The position numbers and the translations under genes are program-made. From an uncultured Alphaproteobacteria bacterium (lineage in GTDB: Bacteria; Pseudomonadota; Alphaproteobacteria; HIMB59; GCA-002718135), in NCBI GenBank assembly GCA_902530685.1, contig CACAAZ010000014.1, positions 1 to 35,321 on the forward strand: 35,321 nt of DNA, given 5' to 3'. This document shows positions 8,827 through 17,823 of the stretch, piece after piece; the first letter of the stretch is position 1, and the number at the start of each line of letters is the position of its first letter. Below the pieces are notes generated by a model. It was not told the DNA's origin. It saw only the letters and a program-made list of their open reading frames with translations, and did no database searches.

Positions 8827-10056
8827 ATGAAAAAAACTATTTATTTTTTAATCGTTTTCTCACTTTTGTTAACTTCAAAAATAAGTTTTGCAAATTGTGA
8901 CTTAACTCAAATTGCGGATTTAGAAAGAAAGAAAGATGGAGCAGTTCGTCTTTTTGCTAGAACAGGTACATTTGAAAAAAATATATTAGATAAGTCATCA
9001 GATTGTGCATTGGATGACATAATTGTAGATTTAACCCAACAAGAAACAATAGATTATTTTGATTTTGTAAATAAAATGAAATTAGCTCCTGCTAGGTATA
9101 CTGCATACATCGCTGAAAATGATACTATAGGTATACTCCAATATGAAGGATTAGCTGCCCCCTTAGATTATTATCTACAATCAAATAATATTGAATTTCC
9201 TTCAGATCAAATGCTCAAACTTGGTGGAAGAAACACTATTGCAGTTGCGTATTCACAGAATACAAAACAGCTTTATGCAAATGATGAAATTATAAAAAGC
9301 AATAATCTTACAATTCCAACTACCTATGAAGATTTGCTCGGTATATTAGAACAACTAAAATCATCAGGTGTCGAATTCCCAGTCTCAGGAATGTTTAATA
9401 ATAAAAGAGATTTAGCAATAATGTTTGTAAATATTTATTTAAGCTTAGGTGGAGAATTATTTAAAGATTCTGAAAGTCCAAAAATAGCTATAAGAAATAA
9501 AATTGGTATTAAGGCATTGGAAATGATGAAGGCAATTGCCGAGTATTCAAATCCTGAGCACTTTGATGCTGATACACAAGCGGTCGAACAAAACTGGAAA
9601 GATGGTAATGCTGCCTTTGGTTTTTTTTGGGCTTCTCAATATGCTAGATTAGAAAGTGATAGCACTTCTATCCATGGCGCATTAAGTTTAGAAGGAAGCA
9701 ATTATCCAGCATCTACTATTTGGTTTAAAGGTTTCACGGTAGCTAGATATGTTGTTGAATCTGAAGCAGTAGCAGCTATGAATGCAATGAAATATAGTTT
9801 TGATGATCAACTATCAAATTCTAATCTTGAATTATGGATCAAAGATGGATTTACAGATTCTAAGTCTTCAGCATTAAAGGCGAATATTGATAATGGTGTA
9901 CCAGATTATCCAATAAGTCCATATGTTAGCCTGTTAACGGAGAGTGTTGGAGGTGCAATTAAGGAATACTTAACTGATGGAGGAAAAGCTAAATCAGTTT
10001 TAAAACAAATGGAGAAAGATTACACTAACTTAGCTAAAGAATTAGAATACAGATGA
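8827..10056 (+). CDS. Extracellular solute-binding protein, sugar ABC importer (orphan)
   Basis: Periplasmic binding protein of the carbohydrate (MalE-like, family 1) type, 409 residues. The N-terminus MKKTIYFLIVFSLLLTSK is a signal peptide with probable cleavage after SFA. The body shows the family layout, including a GGRNTIAVAYSQNTKQLYAN segment (first lobe and hinge) and a late PASTIWFKG segment. A strong GGAGGG Shine-Dalgarno fixes the start. No permease or ATPase of the matching MalFGK type is in the window, so it either works with a distant importer or is a leftover. It converges on the sugar isomerase-like gene with only 5 bases between stops. Ligand unknown. Confidence 0.85.
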   Translation: MKKTIYFLIVFSLLLTSKISFANCDLTQIADLERKKDGAVRLFARTGTFEKNILDKSSDCALDDIIVDLTQQETIDYFDFVNKMKLAPARYTAYIAENDTIGILQYEGLAAPLDYYLQSNNIEFPSDQMLKLGGRNTIAVAYSQNTKQLYANDEIIKSNNLTIPTTYEDLLGILEQLKSSGVEFPVSGMFNNKRDLAIMFVNIYLSLGGELFKDSESPKIAIRNKIGIKALEMMKAIAEYSNPEHFDADTQAVEQNWKDGNAAFGFFWASQYARLESDSTSIHGALSLEGSNYPASTIWFKGFTVARYVVESEAVAAMNAMKYSFDDQLSNSNLELWIKDGFTDSKSSALKANIDNGVPDYPISPYVSLLTESVGGAIKEYLTDGGKAKSVLKQMEKDYTNLAKELEYR

Positions 10057-10061
10057 ATTAT

Positions 10062-10943
10062 TTATAATTGATTAAGATATTGCAAACTTTTCTTTGCATA
10101 ATCTATAGCATTTATATCTAAAGAAGGATCTAAATCTTGCTCAATCGTTGCGTAACCTTCATAATGAATTTTATTTAAGTTTTTATAAACTTTTTTAAAA
10201 TCGACCATACCTGTTCCTAATGGGGTAAAAACGCCTTTTGAAACCGCTGTATCAAAATCCAATTTATTTTTATAAACAGTATCTAAAACTTCTTGTTTTA
10301 TGTCTTTAAAATGCATATGTTTTACTAGTGATCCATATTTAAGTATTGCTGCGTAAGGATCAATACCGCTATATGTTAAATGTGCTGTATCTAGACATAA
10401 AGATAAATAACTATTATTTAATTCGTTAAATAAATTATCAATTTCATCTTCATACTCAATATAAGTACCTGCATGAGGGTGAAGTACAGGAGTTAAATTA
10501 AATTGCTCTTTTACTATATTACAAATATCTCTTATAAAACTTACCATTAATTTATATTCTTCAGAATGCAGGGGTTTAGATATTTGTCTATTTCCAGAAG
10601 TTTTCATGCGTTCCTCAGAAATATGATCAATTATTACAAATACTTTTGCATTAAGTTTATTTAAAAGATCGCAAGTTGAAATTATTTTTGTTTTTATACG
10701 GTCATGTTGTTTAGATTGATTTAAATGATCGAAAATAAACCCACCAACTACCTTTAAATTTTGTTCATTTAAATAATCAGACGTTTGCTCATATTCTTTT
10801 GGTAAATATCCATATGGGCCAATTTCACAATACTTATAGCCTGCATTAGAAATTTCTTTAAATACATCTTTCCAATTCGGATTATTAGGATCATCAGCAT
10901 AATCAACTCCCCAAGAACATGGTGCATTAGCAATTTTGACCAT
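10062..10943 (-). CDS. Sugar isomerase/dehydratase-like TIM-barrel protein (IolE-like)
   Basis: AP-endonuclease-2/xylose-isomerase-like TIM barrel of 293 residues. It begins with ANAPCSWGVDY. Likely metal ligands sit in VLHPHAGT (around 154-160), CLDTAHL (D185), HMHFKD (H211) and ATIEQD (E268). This family includes IolE (inosose dehydratase) and IolI (inosose isomerase). It directly follows the iolG-like gene with a TAATG overlap, and that pairing supports a cyclitol role. Exact activity is not fixed by sequence: epimerase, isomerase or dehydratase all remain possible. Confidence 0.8.
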   Translation of the reverse strand: MVKIANAPCSWGVDYADDPNNPNWKDVFKEISNAGYKYCEIGPYGYLPKEYEQTSDYLNEQNLKVVGGFIFDHLNQSKQHDRIKTKIISTCDLLNKLNAKVFVIIDHISEERMKTSGNRQISKPLHSEEYKLMVSFIRDICNIVKEQFNLTPVLHPHAGTYIEYEDEIDNLFNELNNSYLSLCLDTAHLTYSGIDPYAAILKYGSLVKHMHFKDIKQEVLDTVYKNKLDFDTAVSKGVFTPLGTGMVDFKKVYKNLNKIHYEGYATIEQDLDPSLDINAIDYAKKSLQYLNQL

Positions 10944-11944
10944 TAATATTTTACCATTATTTTTTTTCCTAATTTAGCTGATTTAGTTAATGCTTCTGCA
11001 ACTATTAATGAATTCCTTCCATCAATTAATGTTGGCGTTGGTATAGATTTTTTAATAATACAATTTATAAAACTCTCAGTTGCAGCAAAATAAGCATCTT
11101 TATATCGCTCCATGAAATGGTATGAAAATTTATCTTTATTTATACCTTCCGCTGTCATAACATTGACTGCTGTCTCATGCTTATTGTCTAATTTTATATT
11201 ACCTTTTTCACAAAATACTTCAATACGTTGGTCGAAACCTGGAGTGTGTCTTCTCGAGTTTATTATTTGACAGATAACTCCAGATTTTGATTTTAGTATA
11301 GCTGACATTGTATCAAAATCAGGAACACGTTTAATTTTGTTATCAACTAATACATTACCTAGTGCAAACACTTCTGTAATTTCTTCTTCTAAAAACCATC
11401 GAAGTACATCAATACTATGTATTGACATGTCTTTAAAAATACCTCCAGATACTTTTAGATAATTTATTGGTGGTGGTGATGGATCTCTATCAAACATCAC
11501 TATTTGTTCAATTTTCCCATACTTTCTTTTTTTTAATAAATTTTTAATTTTTTGATGAGAAATATCGTATCGTCTATGAAAACCTAACTGTATTCTATTT
11601 TTGTGATTTTTTATTTTTGTTAAGCATCTATTCACTACATTAATATCTAAATGAATTGGTTTTTCACAATATGCATGTTTGTTAAATTTATGTGATAGTT
11701 CTAAATACTTAACATGCGATGCAGTATCACTACATATAAATACAGCTTTAATTTCATTATCTTTAAAAATTTTTTTATCATCATCGATAGCATTAGCGTT
11801 TAATTTATATGAGAGTTTTTTGGCTAATTGATAGTTGATATCATAAATAGATTTGACATTTACTTTTGGATGTAAACTTAAGTTATTTGCATGGAAACTT
11901 CCTATTCTCCCTGCACCAATGACAGCAATGGATAGTTTATTCAT
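10943..11944 (-). CDS. iolG: Inositol 2-dehydrogenase-like oxidoreductase
   Basis: Gfo/Idh/MocA family, 333 residues, predicted NAD-dependent oxidation of myo-inositol or a related cyclitol to the inosose. Rossmann motif GAGRIG (10-15); catalytic EKP at 94-96. The motif GGIFKDMSIHSID gives D172 and H176, the Asp/His pair used by inositol dehydrogenases. It is followed with a 1-base overlap by the IolE-like gene, and iolD lies further right. Gene symbol is a best guess, because D-chiro-inositol, scyllo-inositol and sugar dehydrogenases share these motifs. Confidence 0.75.
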   Translation of the reverse strand: MNKLSIAVIGAGRIGSFHANNLSLHPKVNVKSIYDINYQLAKKLSYKLNANAIDDDKKIFKDNEIKAVFICSDTASHVKYLELSHKFNKHAYCEKPIHLDINVVNRCLTKIKNHKNRIQLGFHRRYDISHQKIKNLLKKRKYGKIEQIVMFDRDPSPPPINYLKVSGGIFKDMSIHSIDVLRWFLEEEITEVFALGNVLVDNKIKRVPDFDTMSAILKSKSGVICQIINSRRHTPGFDQRIEVFCEKGNIKLDNKHETAVNVMTAEGINKDKFSYHFMERYKDAYFAATESFINCIIKKSIPTPTLIDGRNSLIVAEALTKSAKLGKKIMVKY

Positions 11945-11953
11945 ATAATTATT

Positions 11954-12829
11954 TTAAATATTTTTATTTTCTAAACAATATGAAGTAGCAAAATAATGTG
12001 CTTTTTTTAAAGATAATTTTGTAATAGCACCTGATGTTACTGCATCATTTAAAATACATGATGCAAAATTATCACCTGCACCAAGAATATTAAGTTTTTC
12101 ATATATTTTGTTATTATATTTAAATTCTATTATTTTTTTATCATTTAAATAAATTGACTTATTCTTACTATGAACAATAATGTGTGGTACAGTCTTATTT
12201 AGATCTTGGAGTTTTTTTAATACTATTGGGCTAAAGTTTTTATAATTACTTCCTTCTAATATCGAATTTAATTCTTTTGTGGAAAAAATTAAAAAGTCAA
12301 AAAAAGGTAAATATTTTTTTACATTAGTATTTTTAAAAGTCTTATTAGAAATATCAGCAGAAAAAATCTGTTTATTTTTCTTATTTAAAATAATATTCGC
12401 GTAAATGTCTAAGAACTCCTTATTATCTATATACATAAAATGGATCCATTTAGTATCGTGTAAATAAGGTAATTTTTTTGGTTTTTTATGAAATGTTCTT
12501 GGAAATACTGTTTTGGAATTATTCTTTTGATTAACAATTATAATATCATCGTTAGTTTCTTTGTCTCTAATAATTTTATTTGTATTAATTTTTAGCTTTT
12601 TTAATTCTTTGACAGCATCATTGCCAACGTGATCTTTACCTAAAATTGTAAAAACATCTATTTTTATTTTTTTATTTAATTTTCTTAAACCTTTAATAGT
12701 ATTAAATATACCTCCAAATTGTTTTTTGACAATAGGATTTCTGATATCATCTCTTTCTTTAGGAAAACTTTTTAATAAATAAATAATATCAAAATATGTG
12801 TGACCACAAATCGTAATATCAAATTTCAT
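11954..12829 (-). CDS. PfkB-family carbohydrate kinase
   Basis: ATP-dependent sugar or sugar-acid kinase, 291 residues. The N-terminal glycine region is GGIFNTIKGL. The C-terminal motif ILGAGDNFASC carries the catalytic base D253. It is very Lys/Asn-rich, as expected for the base composition. It lies 6 bases after the E1 beta gene and 9 bases before iolG, so it belongs to the E1-pfkB-iolG-iolE unit. An IolC-like role (phosphorylating 2-deoxy-5-keto-gluconate) is possible from context, but the N-terminus is not clearly IolC. Substrate unassigned. Confidence 0.85.
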   Translation of the reverse strand: MKFDITICGHTYFDIIYLLKSFPKERDDIRNPIVKKQFGGIFNTIKGLRKLNKKIKIDVFTILGKDHVGNDAVKELKKLKINTNKIIRDKETNDDIIIVNQKNNSKTVFPRTFHKKPKKLPYLHDTKWIHFMYIDNKEFLDIYANIILNKKNKQIFSADISNKTFKNTNVKKYLPFFDFLIFSTKELNSILEGSNYKNFSPIVLKKLQDLNKTVPHIIVHSKNKSIYLNDKKIIEFKYNNKIYEKLNILGAGDNFASCILNDAVTSGAITKLSLKKAHYFATSYCLENKNI

Positions 12830-12835
12830 AAAACT

Positions 12836-13831
12836 TTAGGTTATGATTTTTTTTGCATAATCAATAATTCTATCTACTGTAGGTACATAATTCTTTTCTA
12901 GATTTGGTGCCACAGGGACAGGAGTATCTTCAGCTGTATACCTAATAACCGGTTTTTTTAAAACTTTAAAACAGTTTTCAAATATTATGCTGGTTATTTC
13001 ACTTGCAACTCCAGTAGTATAGTGTCCTTCACTTAAGACAAGTGCATGTCTAGTTTTTTTAACTGAGTTAATAATTGTATTTTTATCTAGAGGATTCAAG
13101 GTGCGAAGATCAATAATTTCTGCTGAAATATTATCTTCTTTTAGTTTTCTCGCAGCTTCTACTGCAAAGTTTGTCATCCTTGAATAGGCTATTATTGAGA
13201 TGGAATTGCCCTCTTTTAATATATTTGCTTTTCCAAATTGTACTTTATTTTTTTTATCTAAGGGGCCTTCAAAATTGTACAAAAGTTTATGTTCAATAAA
13301 AACAGTTGGAGTATTGGTTTTTAATGAGTCTCTTAAAAGGTGATATGCATCATTTGGATTTGAAGGCATTACTAAATATAATCCTGGTATATACATTATC
13401 CAAGATTCTAAACTTTGAGAATGTTGTGCTCCACCCGAACGTCCTGTTCCACCTTGTGTTCTAATAACCATTGGAACAGAAATTTGTCCTCCAAACATAT
13501 ATCTTATTTTTGCTGACTGATTGCCAATTTGATCCATAGACATGCCAAAAAAATCAACATACATTAACTCTGCAATAGGTTTTAGACCCGTCATAGCTGC
13601 TCCAATTGCAGTACCAACTATAGTAGGCTCAGAAATTGGTGTATCGATAACTCTGTCACTGCCAAATTGCTCAAGTAAGTTTTTTGTAGCTCCATATGCG
13701 CCACCGTATTTAGCAACATCTTCCCCTAAAATAATAACATTTTTATCGTCCTTCATCTCATCATACATAGCAAGACGAAGTGCATCTCTAAAAGTTATCT
13801 TTTCAAAAAAATCTTGCTCAGGTATTTTCAT
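12836..13831 (-). CDS. 2-oxo acid/acetoin dehydrogenase E1 component, beta subunit
   Basis: Partner of the alpha subunit in a TPP-dependent heterotetramer that decarboxylates or cleaves a ketone or 2-oxo acid and passes the acyl group to lipoate. The 331 residues start with ITFRDALRLAM. The TPP-contact glutamate is in PISEPT (E68). The segment ELMYVDFFGMSMDQI and AKIRYMFGG resemble the AcoB/PdhB family. A conserved histidine is in GGAQHSQ (H137). Its ATG overlaps the alpha-subunit stop (ATGA). No E2 acyltransferase or E3 gene follows; a PfkB kinase gene does. Acetoin versus pyruvate-like substrate is not resolved. Confidence 0.88.
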   Translation of the reverse strand: MKIPEQDFFEKITFRDALRLAMYDEMKDDKNVIILGEDVAKYGGAYGATKNLLEQFGSDRVIDTPISEPTIVGTAIGAAMTGLKPIAELMYVDFFGMSMDQIGNQSAKIRYMFGGQISVPMVIRTQGGTGRSGGAQHSQSLESWIMYIPGLYLVMPSNPNDAYHLLRDSLKTNTPTVFIEHKLLYNFEGPLDKKNKVQFGKANILKEGNSISIIAYSRMTNFAVEAARKLKEDNISAEIIDLRTLNPLDKNTIINSVKKTRHALVLSEGHYTTGVASEITSIIFENCFKVLKKPVIRYTAEDTPVPVAPNLEKNYVPTVDRIIDYAKKIIT

Positions 13832-14847
13832 TTATTTTTTAAAATATTATTAATTCTAGAATCAACGCTTTCAATTGTATAACTTTTATCATAAACATCT
13901 GTAAATATTTCTGCTTCTTCGTTAAGTGGAGAATTAATCGCATAATTCATAGAAACATCCATTTCTTTATCAACAGTCATTTCAATACTTTTTATTTCTT
14001 CTTCGTTTAATATATTTTGCGTTAGAATATTTTCTTTTGCAAAAGCAATTGGATCAAGTTTACGATTTTCAATTTCTTCATCTTCATTACGGTATGGACT
14101 TTTATCTTTTCTTGCATGTCCATAAAAACGATAGCATTCTACTTCAATAAATGATGGTTTATTATTTCTAGTGTTATCCACTATTTCTCTTATATCCGTA
14201 TAGGCTTTTTCGGCATCTAGATGATTAACATGCAAACATTCAAGTCCAAAAGATTTTGCTCTTAATGAAAAATCTTTTACAGCAACTGCATCATCAATTT
14301 TAGTACCCATTCCGTATTGGTTATTGATACAACAGAATACAACAGGTAATTTCCATAGAGCAGCCATGTTCATACTTTCATAAAGTATCCCTTGTTGCAT
14401 TGCTCCATCACCAAAGAAGGCAATTGATACATTTTTTTTGTTTAAATATTTATAACTCAAAGCAGCTCCTACAACTGTAGGAATACCACCCCCAACTATG
14501 GCGTTTGCTCCTAAATGTCCTAAACTCATATCTGCGATATGCATTGAGCCGCCCTTACCTTTGCAGTAACCATCTTTTTTTCCCGCAATTTCAGCCATCA
14601 TTTTATCTGGATCCCCACCCCTGGCTAAAAAAATACCGTGACCTCTGTGATGTGTTGTAAATGTATCACCATCTATCATTGCTTTTGTTACACAAGCTGG
14701 TCCGAGTTCTTCTCCTATCGAAAGGTGTAACATTGATCCGGCTGTCTCACCCCTTACAAATAATTCGGCTACTCTTTCTTCAAAAACTCTAATTCTTTTC
14801 ATTGTGGTATAGAGTTCTTGTAAATTAGTATTAGATTTTGAGTTCAT
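13828..14847 (-). CDS. 2-oxo acid/acetoin dehydrogenase E1 component, alpha subunit
   Basis: TPP-binding subunit, 339 residues. The TPP motif runs from GDG (146-148) to NN (175-176). The loop KGKGGSMH (97-103) is typical for the family, and a second loop of the NQYGMGT type follows the NN. This is the first gene of a leftward unit: E1 alpha, E1 beta, PfkB, IolG-like, IolE-like. It diverges from the fructokinase-like gene across 45 AT-rich bases, which must hold both promoters. PdhA and AcoA both resemble it; there is no E2/E3 to decide between them. Confidence 0.88.
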   Translation of the reverse strand: MNSKSNTNLQELYTTMKRIRVFEERVAELFVRGETAGSMLHLSIGEELGPACVTKAMIDGDTFTTHHRGHGIFLARGGDPDKMMAEIAGKKDGYCKGKGGSMHIADMSLGHLGANAIVGGGIPTVVGAALSYKYLNKKNVSIAFFGDGAMQQGILYESMNMAALWKLPVVFCCINNQYGMGTKIDDAVAVKDFSLRAKSFGLECLHVNHLDAEKAYTDIREIVDNTRNNKPSFIEVECYRFYGHARKDKSPYRNEDEEIENRKLDPIAFAKENILTQNILNEEEIKSIEMTVDKEMDVSMNYAINSPLNEEAEIFTDVYDKSYTIESVDSRINNILKNK

Positions 14848-14892
14848 ATTAAATGATATATGTATATATTATTTATTTAGTATAATTAAAAC

Positions 14893-15837
14893 ATGATTTT
14901 TGTAGCTGGTGAAAATTTAATTGATAGTATTGCCTATAAAAATAGTAAAAATATTTTTAAAACTTTTGTAGGTGGCTCAACCTTAAATACAGCACTAGCC
15001 TTGGGAAGATTGAATTCAAATGTCCATTTTTTCTCAAGGATTTCGAATGATTTTTTTGGAAAAATGATAGTAGATCATCTAAAAAAAAATAATGTAAATG
15101 TTAATTTATCTCAAAGAACGAATGATCAAACTACTATTGCATTTGTAAGTAATAAAAAAAAACCTGAATTTATATTTTATAGCAAGGATACAGCTTTTAA
15201 AAATATGAAAAGTTTTAATTTAAGTAATTCTATTCAAAATAAAATTAAGTTATCTCATTTTTCTTCAATCTCATTAGCATTGAAACCATCTGCAAATACA
15301 TTACTGAAATTAATTAAGTATTTAAAAAAAAATACTAAATCAGTAATATCTATAGATCCTAATGTTAGGCCAGGAGTGATTGAAAATAAAAAATGGTATT
15401 TAAAACGATTTAAAGATTTTTTATTTTATGGAGATATAATAAAAATGTCTGATGAAGATTATAAATATATTTCTAAGAGATCTTATAAAAATCAAATTGC
15501 AAGTTGGATTAAAAAATATAACATAACTTTATTTATTCTAACTTTAGGAGATAAAGGTGCAATATTATTTACAAAAAAATATTACATTAAGATCAAAGCA
15601 AAAAAAGTTTATACAAAAGATACAGTTGGAGCGGGTGATAGTTTTATTGCAGGAGTAATTTTTTATCTAGAAAAATTTAAAAAACTTAATTTAAAATCTA
15701 TGGACAAACTAAAAAAAGAGAACTGGATTAATTGCATTGAATTCGCAAGCGTTGTAGCATCAAAAAATTGTTCTAGGGAAGGTTGTGATCCACCTTTCAT
15801 AAAAGAAGTAAATAAATTTATAAAGTTTCAAAAGTAG
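14893..15837 (+). CDS. Fructokinase-like PfkB sugar kinase
   Basis: ATP-dependent sugar kinase, 314 residues. The N-terminal signature VGGSTLNTALALGRL and following SRISNDFFGKM match bacterial fructokinases of the ribokinase fold. The catalytic base is D249 in TVGAGDSF. TATAAT lies only 6 bases before the ATG and there is no Shine-Dalgarno, which would suit a leaderless transcript. The 3' end overlaps the convergent lipoyl-domain gene by 20 bases. Fructose is the best guess, but 2-keto-3-deoxygluconate and other kinases of the fold cannot be excluded. Confidence 0.85.
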   Translation: MIFVAGENLIDSIAYKNSKNIFKTFVGGSTLNTALALGRLNSNVHFFSRISNDFFGKMIVDHLKKNNVNVNLSQRTNDQTTIAFVSNKKKPEFIFYSKDTAFKNMKSFNLSNSIQNKIKLSHFSSISLALKPSANTLLKLIKYLKKNTKSVISIDPNVRPGVIENKKWYLKRFKDFLFYGDIIKMSDEDYKYISKRSYKNQIASWIKKYNITLFILTLGDKGAILFTKKYYIKIKAKKVYTKDTVGAGDSFIAGVIFYLEKFKKLNLKSMDKLKKENWINCIEFASVVASKNCSREGCDPPFIKEVNKFIKFQK

Positions 15838-16057
15838 CAATCACCCCACCGACTTCTATTTCTTGACCCTCATTCACAAGGATTTTGACAAGTTTTCCAG
15901 CCTCTAAAGCAGGTAATTCAACTATTGTTTTATCACTTTCTATTTCAGCAATTGTTTGCCCTCTTTCAAATGTTTCATCCTCTTTTATTAACCACTTGGA
16001 GATATTGCCTTTTTCCATTGTCTCGCCTAAGCGAGGAAGAGTTATCTCTTTTTCCAT
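15818..16057 (-). CDS. Free-standing lipoyl (biotinyl-lipoyl) domain protein
   Basis: Just one lipoyl domain, 79 residues. LPRLGETMEKGNI is the usual start of an E2 lipoyl domain, and the lipoylated lysine is K43 in ESDKTIVELPA. After the domain the protein stops at once: the peripheral-subunit-binding and acyltransferase domains of an E2 are absent. The downstream frame overlaps the convergent kinase gene, so there is no room for them. It sits at the end of an importer operon, 19 bases after the ATPase gene, about 1 kb from the E1 genes. It is likely a swinging-arm carrier for those E1 subunits. Biotin instead of lipoate is possible but the flanks look like lipoyl. Confidence 0.85.
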   Translation of the reverse strand: MEKEITLPRLGETMEKGNISKWLIKEDETFERGQTIAEIESDKTIVELPALEAGKLVKILVNEGQEIEVGGVIATFETL

Positions 16058-16076
16058 CTATTTAATCAAAAGTAAA

Positions 16077-16811
16077 TCAGGCACTTTTAATAGCACCAGT
16101 TATGAGTCCTGTAATTTCCTCAGGAGTACATAAGTCTTTTGATTTATCACAAACTTTTTCACCAAGTCTCATTACAACAATTCTATCACAAACTTTCATA
16201 ACATCTGGAAGTCTATGACTTATTAATAAAACAGCAATTTTCTGTTTCTGTAAGTTTTTTATATATTCTAATATTACAGGAACCTGTGCAACACTAACAG
16301 CAGCTGTAGGTTCATCCATTAAAACTATCTTGGGCATTGATAATCTTGTTCTAGCAATCGCAACTGCTTGTCTTTGACCACCAGACATGCCTGAAACAAC
16401 ATCGTTGGGTCTTGCAGAGGAGTTTAACTGATCTAGTATTCCCTGAGATGTATCGTTCATATGTTTATGATCCATTAAAAAGAAAAATTTCTTTTTTTCT
16501 CTACTGAGATAAATATTTTTTGAAGCCGTTAAGTGATTACATAACGCAAGATCTTGATACACTACCTCTACACCTTGCTTCCTTGCATCATTAGGAGAAT
16601 TGAATACTACATCTTTTCCCATAAAATTTACGGTACCCGATGAAGCCAAATAATTTCCTGCTAAAATTTTTAATATAGTAGATTTTCCAGCGCCATTATC
16701 ACCCATTAAGCCAACTATTTCACCTTCATTTACAGACATACTAAAACCACTTAAAGCCTGAACAGCGCCAAAGTTTTTATAAATGTCATTTACATGCAAT
16801 ATTTCTGACAT
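16077..16811 (-). CDS. Sugar ABC importer ATP-binding protein (system 2)
   Basis: Single nucleotide-binding domain of 244 residues, like FrcA, rather than the double RbsA form. Walker A GDNGAGKST (37-45), signature MSGGQ (142-146), Walker B IVLMDE (162-167) and the switch histidine H199 are intact. Its ATG overlaps the permease stop by one base (TAATG). It drives import with the permease and binding protein just upstream. It would work as a homodimer. Confidence 0.93.
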   Translation of the reverse strand: MSEILHVNDIYKNFGAVQALSGFSMSVNEGEIVGLMGDNGAGKSTILKILAGNYLASSGTVNFMGKDVVFNSPNDARKQGVEVVYQDLALCNHLTASKNIYLSREKKKFFFLMDHKHMNDTSQGILDQLNSSARPNDVVSGMSGGQRQAVAIARTRLSMPKIVLMDEPTAAVSVAQVPVILEYIKNLQKQKIAVLLISHRLPDVMKVCDRIVVMRLGEKVCDKSKDLCTPEEITGLITGAIKSA

Positions 16812-17803
16812 TATTTATTTCCTTTGTTTTTGAGCTGATCAAAGAAGACAACAACTACAATTAGAAGACCAGTTATTATTCTTTGCCAATAAGGATCAAA
16901 TTTAAGTAAGTTTGCTCCATTATTAATTGTAGATAAAAGTGTTGCTCCAAGAACAGGACCGAATACTCCACCTACAGCTCCAAAGAGACTAGTACCTCCA
17001 ATAACTGATGATGCGACAGCTTTTAATTCCCAAGTAAAACCATTTGAGGCAATACCTAAACTTAATCTAGCAGCTACAAGAATTCCAACAACTGACGCAC
17101 AAAAACCAGAAAACATGTATGCAAAAAATATGGTTCTCGTTACTGGGACTGCATTCAATTCCGAACCAGGCATATTACTTCCTATAGCATAAAGATGATT
17201 ACCAAGAGGGGTGTGATTTAAAATAATATATGTAGGAATCATGATTCCTATGACACACCAAAACAAATTTGGAATTCCAATAAAGTCACCTCTTGAAAAT
17301 TCTTTAAAGTCAGCTGGTAAGTTACCTATTGGCATTGCACCAGTTATCAATAAAGCTACACCAAACCACCCTGTTAAACCAGCAAGTGTCATTATAAATG
17401 GAGGCAATCTTCCTTTTGTAATTCCTAAGGCATGAATAGCTCCAACACCAAGGCCACATAACATAGTAAAGATAACTGAAACCGAAATTGGATACCCTTT
17501 GTTTAGCATTAAGGCAACAATACAACTTGTTAATCCAACAACTGATCCAATAGACAGATCAATTCCTGCTGTAATTAAAACTACAGTTTGACCAATTGCA
17601 ATTATGGACCAAAGAGAGGATTGTCTTAATACATTTGTAATATTGTTTACAGTGCCAAAAGTGTCGGTAGCGATTGTTAATGCCAACCAAATCATTGCTA
17701 CTATAAAAAATACTGCAAGATTATTTAAATACATTCTTATTCTTGCTACTCTAGGGTCAGCAAGTTTGTTTTTTCTACCACCTAATAATTCCTGTAAATT
17801 CAT
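16811..17803 (-). CDS. Sugar ABC importer permease, RbsC/FrcC type (system 2)
   Basis: Inner-membrane permease of 330 residues with about ten hydrophobic segments. The RbsC-family signatures are ITAGIDLSIGSVVGL near residue 90 and the cytoplasmic coupling loop HTPLGNHLYAIGSN. The length is normal for the family, in contrast to the 530-residue permease of the neighbouring system. It is separated from the binding-protein gene by a strong hairpin and coupled to the ATPase gene by TAATG. Sugar specificity is not readable. Confidence 0.92.
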   Translation of the reverse strand: MNLQELLGGRKNKLADPRVARIRMYLNNLAVFFIVAMIWLALTIATDTFGTVNNITNVLRQSSLWSIIAIGQTVVLITAGIDLSIGSVVGLTSCIVALMLNKGYPISVSVIFTMLCGLGVGAIHALGITKGRLPPFIMTLAGLTGWFGVALLITGAMPIGNLPADFKEFSRGDFIGIPNLFWCVIGIMIPTYIILNHTPLGNHLYAIGSNMPGSELNAVPVTRTIFFAYMFSGFCASVVGILVAARLSLGIASNGFTWELKAVASSVIGGTSLFGAVGGVFGPVLGATLLSTINNGANLLKFDPYWQRIITGLLIVVVVFFDQLKNKGNK

Positions 17804-17823
17804 AGCTTTATTGTTTGTTTAAA

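Noticed and set aside
12836-14847. Complete pyruvate or acetoin dehydrogenase operon
   Set aside because: Only E1 alpha and beta are present; no E2 acyltransferase or E3 dehydrogenase gene follows.
17241-17525. ORFs inside the system 2 permease gene on other frames
   Set aside because: Shadows of the real permease gene; no family resemblance or start signals.
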